The translations under genes were made by a program, and so were the position numbers. Under the pieces are notes generated by a model, which saw only the letters and a list, made by a program, of their open reading frames with translations, searched no databases and was not told the origin of the DNA. Below, in pieces: positions 6,849 through 12,619 of a stretch of 12,619 nt of DNA (its first letter is position 1; each line of letters begins with the position of its first letter). The DNA is taken from positions 1 to 12,619 of the forward strand of contig JAFAXJ010000625.1 of NCBI GenBank assembly GCA_019241095.1, given 5' to 3'. Source of the DNA: Verrucomicrobiota bacterium (GTDB taxonomy: Bacteria > Verrucomicrobiota > Verrucomicrobiia > Chthoniobacterales > JAFAMB01).

Positions 6849-9142
6849 CTTTGGGAGCACCACAAAAGCTTACTAAAATTCTGTTGGAGAGTTCCAGGCG
6901 CATTCATCTTATCGGTGTTGCTGGTTCTGGTATGAGCGGCTTAGCGGCTCTTCTTCTCGAGTTAGGACATCAGGTGAGTGGTTGCGATCGCGTTAGCACA
7001 ATCGACACAAAAAGGTTAGAAACACTGGGTTTGAAATTTTATCTGCCGCAAACGGCAGAGAATGTACGTTCTGCGGACCTAGTCATTTACTCCTCAGCGA
7101 TAAATGCCGGCAACCCTGCATTTGACGAAACACAACGGTTAGGCATCTCGATGGTGCGCCGAGCAGAGGCGTTAGCCGCTATCATGCATAACAAAAATGG
7201 GCTGGTCGTTGCCGGGATGCATGGAAAAACGACAACCGCAGCGATGCTCACTCATGTATTGAGGGTCGGCGGCGTTCAACCCTCCCATTATGTCGGGGCG
7301 GAAATACCGATCCTGGGAACTAACGCGCATTGGGAGAAAGATGGTGATTATTTTGTCGCTGAAGGAGACGAAAGCGATGGGACCATACGACTTTATCATC
7401 CGAAGCATGCAATCGTGCTCAATGTTGAGGAGGAGCATCTCGACTATTATAGGGATCTGAACGCCATCAAAGAGGTGTTTAGCCGGTTCATGGATCAGGT
7501 AAGTGGAACGATTTTTTTCTGTGCAGACGATCAAAACGCAAGCAGACTCTGCGACGGACGACGGAATGCAGTTTCTTTCGGAAACTGTGAATTGGCTGAC
7601 TATCGATTTGAAATATACAAGCGGTTGCAAGACGGTTGTGAGTTCGTATTGTGGAAACGGGGCCTAAATTTAGGCAAAGTAAATTTGGGTGTTCCCGGTC
7701 TTCACAACGCGAGCAATGCGACCGGGGTTATCGCTATTGCGAGCGAATTGGGTGTTTCGGTTTGCTCGATTAAAGAAGCATTACAAACCTTTCGTGGCGC
7801 TAAGCGACGATTTGAGATAAAACTGCAAACCGATGATTACACGTTAGTGGATGATTATGGGCATCACCCCAGTGAAATAAAAGCAACTTTAGTCACTGCG
7901 AAATCGCTTGAACGACGCCGGGTTATTGTAGCATTTCAACCGCATCGCTACAGTCGTACTTCTACATTAAGAGAGCAGTTCGGGTCAGCTTTTCATGATG
8001 CTGATATGCTCTATGTCACTGACGTGTATTCTGCGGGTGAGAAACCCATTGCCGGAGTCTCGGGCGAGACTATCGCATCGGCTGTCAAGGCCAGTGGTCA
8101 TCCGGCAGTATATTATGTAGCCGATCGCGACCAACTGATACCTGAGCTAGGGCGTCTGTTACGCTCAGGCGATTTGCTCCTTACTCTGGGCGCCGGCGAT
8201 ATTCATGAAGAGAATAGCAAGTTGGCGTCTGACCTCCGATTGGCTGCAGAATTGCGAGAAGCAATGGGAGCAGGGGAGATAAGACCTTATGAGCCCTTGT
8301 CAAAGCACACCACATTGCGAATAGGCGGGCCAGCGCAGTTCTGGATCGAGCCCGAAACAAGAGGCGGTTTGGCAAATGTGCTACAGTTTTGTACCACTGC
8401 ACGTGTTCCAGTTCTCCTGGTTGGGCGCGGGTCGAACCTTCTGGTAAAAGATGGAGGGATTTCCGGGGCGGTTATTCACTTGGGAAGAGGTCATTTTCTG
8501 GACCTTTCAGTTGAGGGCGACACGATCCGTGCCGGAGCAGGTGTAAAACTAAAGCAGGTTGCAGCAGCGGCAAGGCAGGCCCGACTTGGTGGCTTTGAGT
8601 GGATGGAAGGGATCCCTGGGAGTGTCGGAGGCGGCTTACGAATGAATGCGGGTGCGATGAAGACAGAACTATTCCAGCAGGTTGTTAGTGTCCAGGTTGT
8701 AAGCCCGAGAGGTGAGTTCGCAACATTGACTCCTGATCAGATTGACATCGAGTATCGGAATGTCCCTGCTTTACGACACTGCTTCGCTGTCGAGGGAACA
8801 TTCCGAGGCAGACCAGATAGCCGGAACTCTATTGATAATCTGCTCGCGCAATCAGCGGCCATAAGAAAGTCGACTCAACCAATCGCGGCAAGCGCTGGCT
8901 GCATTTTCAAAAATCCCAAAGAGTGTTCTGCTGGAAGGCTAATTGAAGAGTTGGGATTGAAAGGAAGAACCGTGGGTGCGGCTCGAGTATCGCAAATTCA
9001 TGGAAATTTTATTGTAAATGATGGTGGCGCCCGTGCTAGCCACGTGTTGCGACTGATTCAAGAGATCCAAACGATCGCCCGGGAACGTCGGGGAATCGAA
9101 TTACATCTGGAAGTACAGATAGTAGGAGATGATAATGAATAG
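6845..9142 (+). CDS. murC-murB: Bifunctional MurC-MurB fusion (UDP-MurNAc--L-Ala ligase / UDP-enolpyruvyl-GlcNAc reductase)
   Basis: This 765-residue protein joins two consecutive cytoplasmic steps. MurB (about 480-765) reduces UDP-enolpyruvyl-GlcNAc to UDP-MurNAc using FAD and NADPH. MurC (about 1-455) then adds L-alanine. MurC motifs: GVAGSGMSGLA (24-34), GMHGKTTT (124-131), EGDESDGT (173-180), EEEHLDYY (195-202), GLHNASN (285-291), GAKRRFE (318-324), DDYGHHPSE (336-344) and PHRYSRT (366-372). MurB motifs: HTTLRIGGPA (488-497), GRGSNLLVKDGG (527-538), EGIPGSVGG (588-596), Y637-R638, AGCIFKNP (684-691) and E756. The MurB part resembles the shorter type II class, and C686 replaces the usual catalytic serine. 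The linker is only about 25 residues. No frameshift or internal stop separates the halves. The start overlaps murG and the end overlaps ddl. The MurC P-loop carries Met at position 125 where Thr is usual. Confidence 0.96.
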   Translation: MTLGAPQKLTKILLESSRRIHLIGVAGSGMSGLAALLLELGHQVSGCDRVSTIDTKRLETLGLKFYLPQTAENVRSADLVIYSSAINAGNPAFDETQRLGISMVRRAEALAAIMHNKNGLVVAGMHGKTTTAAMLTHVLRVGGVQPSHYVGAEIPILGTNAHWEKDGDYFVAEGDESDGTIRLYHPKHAIVLNVEEEHLDYYRDLNAIKEVFSRFMDQVSGTIFFCADDQNASRLCDGRRNAVSFGNCELADYRFEIYKRLQDGCEFVLWKRGLNLGKVNLGVPGLHNASNATGVIAIASELGVSVCSIKEALQTFRGAKRRFEIKLQTDDYTLVDDYGHHPSEIKATLVTAKSLERRRVIVAFQPHRYSRTSTLREQFGSAFHDADMLYVTDVYSAGEKPIAGVSGETIASAVKASGHPAVYYVADRDQLIPELGRLLRSGDLLLTLGAGDIHEENSKLASDLRLAAELREAMGAGEIRPYEPLSKHTTLRIGGPAQFWIEPETRGGLANVLQFCTTARVPVLLVGRGSNLLVKDGGISGAVIHLGRGHFLDLSVEGDTIRAGAGVKLKQVAAAARQARLGGFEWMEGIPGSVGGGLRMNAGAMKTELFQQVVSVQVVSPRGEFATLTPDQIDIEYRNVPALRHCFAVEGTFRGRPDSRNSIDNLLAQSAAIRKSTQPIAASAGCIFKNPKECSAGRLIEELGLKGRTVGAARVSQIHGNFIVNDGGARASHVLRLIQEIQTIARERRGIELHLEVQIVGDDNE
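9124..9128 (+). promoter_or_regulatory. Ribosome binding site that decides the ddl start
   Basis: AGGAG lies directly against the ATG at 9129 (no spacing) but 6 bases before the in-frame ATG at 9135. The latter spacing is normal, so 9135 is the preferred start. The site is within the last codons of murC-murB. Confidence 0.7.
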
Positions 9143-10121
9143 CTCGTTAATGGGACGTAAAATAACAGTGTTATGCGGCGGCATCAGCTCTGAGAGGGAT
9201 GTCTCGTTGAGATCAGGGCGGGCGGTGTGCCGTGCACTCCAGGCCCTGGGAGTTGATGCATGTGAATGGCCGATTGACAAGGAAAGTTTTGATTTACCTC
9301 ACGGTACGCAATTAGTTTTCAACTGTTTGCATGGCACCTTTGGCGAAGACGGTAGTGTACAGCAAATCCTTGAGGCCCGAAATGTCCCCTACACCGGAGA
9401 AGGAATTCCCGGCAGCCATTTGGCTTTTGATAAGATCGCGAGCAAAAGACGCTTCCAGAAAAGAGGAGTTCCTACCGCAGGATTTGTTGCATTACGAAAA
9501 GGTGAGAAGCTCGATCTGGCATTGCCCTTAGTAGTCAAAGTCCCCTGTCAAGGTTCCAGTGTAGGTGTTTATAGTGTTCAGACTTTGCCACAGCTCAGAA
9601 AAGCATTGGATCAGGCCTTTGCTCAATCAGAGGAAATCCTGGTAGAACAGTTTATACCGGGACGAGAGCTAACCGTTGGAGTTCTTGGGACCAAGGCGCT
9701 CCCAGTTATCGAGATTCGTCCTGAAGGTGGATTCTATAGCTACGAAAACAAATACACCTGGACAGGCACGGGCGGTTTCACTGAGCACTTGTGCCCGGCG
9801 AGACTGAATGTGCACGAAACTCGGTTAATCCAAGAAACTGCGCTGGCGGCGCATAGGAGCTTGGATCTTAGCGTCTATTCGAGGGTTGACATTATACTTG
9901 CTAACGACGGCATACCGTATGTTCTCGAAGTTAATACAATTCCTGGAATGACTGAAACAAGTCTTTTACCGGAAGCGGCTGCGGCGATGGGCATGTCAAT
10001 GTCGAAGTTATGTGAAGAAATTGTGCGATTATCTATTGCTAAAACTTCTTTCCAGCATTCCCCGGCTGTTCAGCAACCTTATTATAACGGGCTTTTCCAG
10101 CGGAAGGAGGTTTGGTGCTAA
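9135..10121 (+). CDS. ddl: Ddl, D-alanine--D-alanine ligase
   Basis: Ddl makes the D-Ala-D-Ala dipeptide that MurF attaches. It is a cytoplasmic ATP-grasp enzyme of 328 residues from the chosen ATG at 9135. An ATG two codons upstream at 9129 abuts the AGGAG and is less likely. Residues below count from 9135. The N-terminal D-Ala site has CGGISSERDVS (14-24, with the conserved Glu). HGTFGEDG is at 66-73, the ATP-grasp loop is KVPCQGSSVGV (135-145), EQFIPGREL is at 171-179, YSYENKY at 201-207, and the metal-binding LEVNTIPGMTETS at 264-276. About 25 residues after 302 extend past the conserved fold. They form a poorly conserved-looking tail whose codons hold the Shine-Dalgarno-like site before ftsQ. 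Ddl is separate here, whereas in Chlamydia it is fused to MurC. It overlaps the murC-murB end by 8 bases. Confidence 0.96.
   Translation: MNSSLMGRKITVLCGGISSERDVSLRSGRAVCRALQALGVDACEWPIDKESFDLPHGTQLVFNCLHGTFGEDGSVQQILEARNVPYTGEGIPGSHLAFDKIASKRRFQKRGVPTAGFVALRKGEKLDLALPLVVKVPCQGSSVGVYSVQTLPQLRKALDQAFAQSEEILVEQFIPGRELTVGVLGTKALPVIEIRPEGGFYSYENKYTWTGTGGFTEHLCPARLNVHETRLIQETALAAHRSLDLSVYSRVDIILANDGIPYVLEVNTIPGMTETSLLPEAAAAMGMSMSKLCEEIVRLSIAKTSFQHSPAVQQPYYNGLFQRKEVWC
10104..10110 (+). promoter_or_regulatory. Strong Shine-Dalgarno sequence at the ddl-ftsQ junction
   Basis: AAGGAGG is the best ribosome-binding match in the window. It lies 15 bases before the GTG at 10126 that best starts ftsQ, which is longer than usual spacing. 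It is 4 bases before an out-of-frame GTG at 10115. That GTG opens a four-codon frame whose TGA (10127-10129) overlaps the ftsQ GTG. Its target is therefore uncertain. Confidence 0.6.
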
Positions 10122-10125
10122 GTTT

Positions 10126-11238
10126 GTGATCAGGAAGTCAATTGTTCGGACGGCAAACAAACGAGCGTCTACCTCAAAGCAGCGCAAGCATCAGCATTTG
10201 CTTGATGTTAAGGTTCGCGCAAAACGGGTGTCGGCTCAGCGGACCCAAAAGATCGTTTTCTTTTTTTGCGCACTTCTGCTTTCGGCATCCGTTCTTGGCG
10301 GCATAGTGTTTGGTGCTAGACATGTCTCCGATGCGCTGTTTTTTGCGAATCGAGATTATGCATTGAAAAATATCGATATTACCACTGATGGTAACCTGTC
10401 CCGGGATACGGTTTTGCGAGTTGGGAAACTAACTGAAGGTCAGAATCTTTTCTGTATTGACCTGCCCAAATTGCAAGAGAGACTCACTTCGTTGCCACAG
10501 GTAGAGGATTGCAAAATCAAAAGAATCATTCCGAATAAGATTGCTATCGCGATCCAGGAACGCCGCCCAGTAGCTTGGGCCGTCCCGGCAAGTAAGACAA
10601 ATTCTTTCAATTACGAAGACTCCTATCTTGTTGATCGTCAAGGTATCCTTTTAAAGACTAAATCACTGGCACCGGAATACCTCGGACTTCCTTTAATCAT
10701 GGGAGTCGAAACGAATAATCTTCAAGCGGGGCAGCCATTGGACCGTGACGATGTCAAATCTGCTCTTGAGCTTCTACAAGTTTCCTCTGAAATACTAAAA
10801 GGGCGTCTACAGATTCAGAGCATCGACTTATCTAAAGGATATTGCCTGGTGGTTACAGACAAGCAGAAAGCTAACATAACTTTCAGTCCGGACGATCTCC
10901 CAATGCAGGTGCGACGGCTACAAACGGTTCTGACCTATTGCGACCAAAACAATAGAGAGCTGCAAACTGCAAATTTCATGGCGCAACGAAACATTCCGGT
11001 AACGTTCGTACAGACTGAACAGCCTGAAACGCTGGCTGAACCAATTCCCGAGACGAAGGTTGAAAGCACCCCCAAACCTGATACCGCAACCGGTAAGAAT
11101 TCAAAAACGCAGAGCAAAAAACCTCATAAGGCGGAGCACCATCGAAGCATGCAACAGGAGTTGAGAAAAAACTTTGTGCGACGAGCGCTTCCGGTAAGTG
11201 CGACTCAAATACAATGGGTAGAGAAAATATCTTTGTAG
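10126..11238 (+). CDS. ftsQ: FtsQ/DivIB-type divisome protein with POTRA domain
   Basis: FtsQ is a bitopic inner-membrane protein that links FtsA/FtsZ-side and septal-wall-side divisome parts, in complex with FtsL and FtsB in known systems. From GTG 10126 it has 370 residues: a very basic cytoplasmic segment (1-42), one membrane span (about 43-63, IVFFFCALLLSASVLGGIVF), a POTRA domain (about 78-150, including GNLSRDTV and LPQVEDCKIKRIIPNKIAI) and a FtsQ beta domain up to about 295. A Pro/Lys/Glu/Thr-rich, probably disordered tail follows (about 296-345). The frame stays open upstream to a GTG at 10012 deep inside ddl, but that would add residues coded in the ddl end with no ribosome site. Identification rests on the POTRA-like region, topology and position between ddl and ftsA, because FtsQ sequences diverge widely. 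Its end overlaps ftsA by 25 bases. Confidence 0.85.
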   Translation: MIRKSIVRTANKRASTSKQRKHQHLLDVKVRAKRVSAQRTQKIVFFFCALLLSASVLGGIVFGARHVSDALFFANRDYALKNIDITTDGNLSRDTVLRVGKLTEGQNLFCIDLPKLQERLTSLPQVEDCKIKRIIPNKIAIAIQERRPVAWAVPASKTNSFNYEDSYLVDRQGILLKTKSLAPEYLGLPLIMGVETNNLQAGQPLDRDDVKSALELLQVSSEILKGRLQIQSIDLSKGYCLVVTDKQKANITFSPDDLPMQVRRLQTVLTYCDQNNRELQTANFMAQRNIPVTFVQTEQPETLAEPIPETKVESTPKPDTATGKNSKTQSKKPHKAEHHRSMQQELRKNFVRRALPVSATQIQWVEKISL

Positions 11239-12431
11239 GGCTTGAGATAGGGACATCTAAAATCTGTGCCGTAGTAGCAGAAGGGCGGAACGATGGTACT
11301 CTTAAGGTGATAGGTGTCGGCAGTGTTCCATCGCGCGGAATACGGAAAGGTGAAATTGTAGATTTTGAAACCGCAAAGCGTTGTTTGCATGATGCTATCT
11401 CCGATGCAGAAGAGAAAAGTGATGTGGAGATCAGTGAAGTTTATCTGGGAATAACAGGTAGCCATATCCGCAGCTTCAATAACCGCGGCGTGGTCGTTCT
11501 GGAAGAAGGACGCGAAGAAATTGATGAGCAGGATCTTGAGGATGTGCGCACGAATGCGCGTGAAGTTAGTTTGCCGATGGAAGATTGCATCCTGCACACA
11601 ATCATCCAGCACTATTATGTAGATGGGCAGGATGACGTCCTGAATCCGGTTGGATTATTGGGTAAAAAGTTAGAAGCCGATTATCACATAGTGTACGGGA
11701 TTCGGACCAGGATCCAGAACGCGATACGATGCGTCAAGGAGCTTGAGCTTGAACCGTCTGATGTCGTGATCAATTCATTTGCAACCGCTCAAGCGGTGCT
11801 GGAAAAGAACCACAAAAAACAAGGAGCGATTGTAATCGACATTGGCGGTGGCACCACGGATTTTGTGGTTTATGTTGATGGCGCTGTCAAACAAAGCGGA
11901 GTGCTTGCCATTGGTGGAGATCACGTCACAAACGACATTTCGATTGGATTAAAAATCCCCACTACGCGTGCTGAAAAATTAAAAATTGATGAAGGGAGTG
12001 TTACGTTAGGAACAGCGTTTCCTGGCGAAACAATTCTGCTGCGGGATGAGACCGGATTTGCGGGCCGGGAAATTGAACGCGAATCTTTGAATCAGATTAT
12101 TCATTCACGTCTGAGAGAAGGTCTGGAAATCGTTAAGCGTCAGATTGAAACCGAACAGAACATGCATTACATCGGTGCGGGGCTGTTTCTAACAGGTGGC
12201 TGTAGCCAGGTGCGAGGTTTATCTTCGTTGTCATCTGAAGTCTTTGAGCTGCCAGTCACCATGGCGCACGCCACCCCGATGGCCGGAGTGACTTCAGCTT
12301 TTGAGAACCCCCAATTTTCTACTGCATTAGGCTTGGTCAAATATGCTTACCTAGTCCAGACCGATCGCCCAAACTCTGGAGGGCTTTTTCGCCGAGCTTT
12401 TCAAAGATTAAGCGGAATGTTCCGAACCTGA
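11214..12431 (+). CDS. ftsA: FtsA, actin-like cell division protein
   Basis: FtsA is an actin-family ATPase that tethers FtsZ filaments to the inner membrane and recruits later divisome proteins. The 405 residues include the phosphate-1 region VGLEIGTSKICAVV (8-21), a 1C domain (about 85-165, beginning after LGITGSHI), the phosphate-2 region VIDIGGGTTDFVVY (207-220), the adenosine region LFLTGGCSQVRGL (324-336) and the C-terminal amphipathic membrane-targeting helix LFRRAFQRLSGMF (391-403). The start is the ATG at 11214, inside the end of ftsQ and out of frame with it. The conserved first strand begins four residues later, so no later start fits. No Shine-Dalgarno sequence is seen, and coupling to ftsQ is likely. 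ftsZ follows after 7 bases. The protein is complete and ordinary. Confidence 0.97.
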   Translation: MGRENIFVGLEIGTSKICAVVAEGRNDGTLKVIGVGSVPSRGIRKGEIVDFETAKRCLHDAISDAEEKSDVEISEVYLGITGSHIRSFNNRGVVVLEEGREEIDEQDLEDVRTNAREVSLPMEDCILHTIIQHYYVDGQDDVLNPVGLLGKKLEADYHIVYGIRTRIQNAIRCVKELELEPSDVVINSFATAQAVLEKNHKKQGAIVIDIGGGTTDFVVYVDGAVKQSGVLAIGGDHVTNDISIGLKIPTTRAEKLKIDEGSVTLGTAFPGETILLRDETGFAGREIERESLNQIIHSRLREGLEIVKRQIETEQNMHYIGAGLFLTGGCSQVRGLSSLSSEVFELPVTMAHATPMAGVTSAFENPQFSTALGLVKYAYLVQTDRPNSGGLFRRAFQRLSGMFRT

Positions 12432-12438
12432 AAACAAT

Positions 12439-12619
12439 ATGGTGCAGCTAAACCGTCAGTATGAACGAATAGAATATCAACCTATCTCAATCAAGGTTGT
12501 TGGACTCGGAGGCGCTGGATGTAACATCCTCGATCGAGTGATGCTCGACGGTATTGAAGAGGTCGACTTGATGGCCATCAATACCGACGCACAATCGTTA
12601 ACCGCTTCGGTGGCCGCGC
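12439..12619 (+). CDS. ftsZ: FtsZ N-terminal part (tubulin-like GTPase), cut by the window end
   Basis: The first 60 codons of ftsZ are visible, running off the window. FtsZ polymerises with GTP into the Z-ring that organises septation. After a short variable N-terminus (1-17) the protein has IKVVGLGGAGCNILDRV (18-34), the first GTP-binding loop, then MAINTDAQSL (45-54), the second conserved nucleotide-contacting segment. The position after the GGAG loop, often Gly or another small residue, is cysteine (C28). The ATG at 12439 is 7 bases after the ftsA stop and has no clear Shine-Dalgarno sequence. It is the only start before the conserved core that fits well, apart from the GTG codon that directly follows it. 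The G-box (GGGTGTG) and the C-terminal FtsA-binding tail lie outside the window. Confidence 0.95.
   Translation, partial: MVQLNRQYERIEYQPISIKVVGLGGAGCNILDRVMLDGIEEVDLMAINTDAQSLTASVAA

Noticed and set aside
7172..7630. 152-codon open frame on the minus strand
   Set aside because: It lies wholly within murC on the opposite strand, matches no family I recognise, and is best explained as a shadow of the murC codons.
10012..10125. N-terminal extension of ftsQ starting at a GTG inside ddl
   Set aside because: It would add 38 residues encoded within the ddl end, there is no ribosome site at 10012, and the basic-segment-plus-membrane-span layout is complete from 10126.
11205..11612. 135-codon open frame on the minus strand
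   Set aside because: It is antisense to ftsA with no ribosome site or recognisable motif, and ftsA motifs cover the same bases.

Overview
The window is a contiguous stretch of a division and cell wall (dcw) cluster, all genes on the + strand, packed end to end with almost no intergenic DNA. In order it holds: the last codons of murE, murF, mraY, murD, a small membrane-anchored protein with two LysM domains, ftsW, murG, a fused murC-murB gene, ddl, ftsQ, ftsA and the first 60 codons of ftsZ. No RNA genes, mobile elements, CRISPR arrays or terminators were found, and no stretch over 61 bases lacks a gene.

The likely source is a member of Verrucomicrobiota, or a close relative in the PVC group. 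Two features point there. MurC and MurB form one 765-residue polypeptide, a fusion I associate with that phylum. The order murF-mraY-murD-LysM-ftsW-murG-murC(fusion) also matches the chlamydial cluster, where a LysM protein annotated nlpD sits between murD and ftsW and MurC is fused to Ddl. Here ddl is a separate gene just downstream of the fusion. The phylum call is inferred from gene content and recalled family knowledge; no search was run.

The genes form one pathway. MurC, MurD, MurE and MurF build the UDP-MurNAc-pentapeptide, with MurB supplying UDP-MurNAc and Ddl supplying D-Ala-D-Ala. MraY and MurG turn it into lipid I and lipid II. FtsW polymerises lipid II at the septum. FtsQ, FtsA and FtsZ assemble the divisome, and the LysM protein probably binds the resulting glycan outside the inner membrane.

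Six junctions overlap (murE/murF 11 bp, murF/mraY 4, murD/LysM 4, murG/murCB 4, murCB/ddl 8 with the preferred ddl start, ftsQ/ftsA 25). Four others have gaps of 2-7 bases. The one real spacer is 61 bases between mraY and murD. Only the LysM gene, ddl and, at an awkward distance, ftsQ have a recognisable Shine-Dalgarno sequence, so translational coupling probably dominates. The window is mostly core housekeeping. The points worth a second look are the fusion, the conserved LysM insertion, the ddl-ftsQ start region, the FtsQ tail and a perfect 13-bp inverted repeat inside murD. I saw no evidence of a wholly new system.
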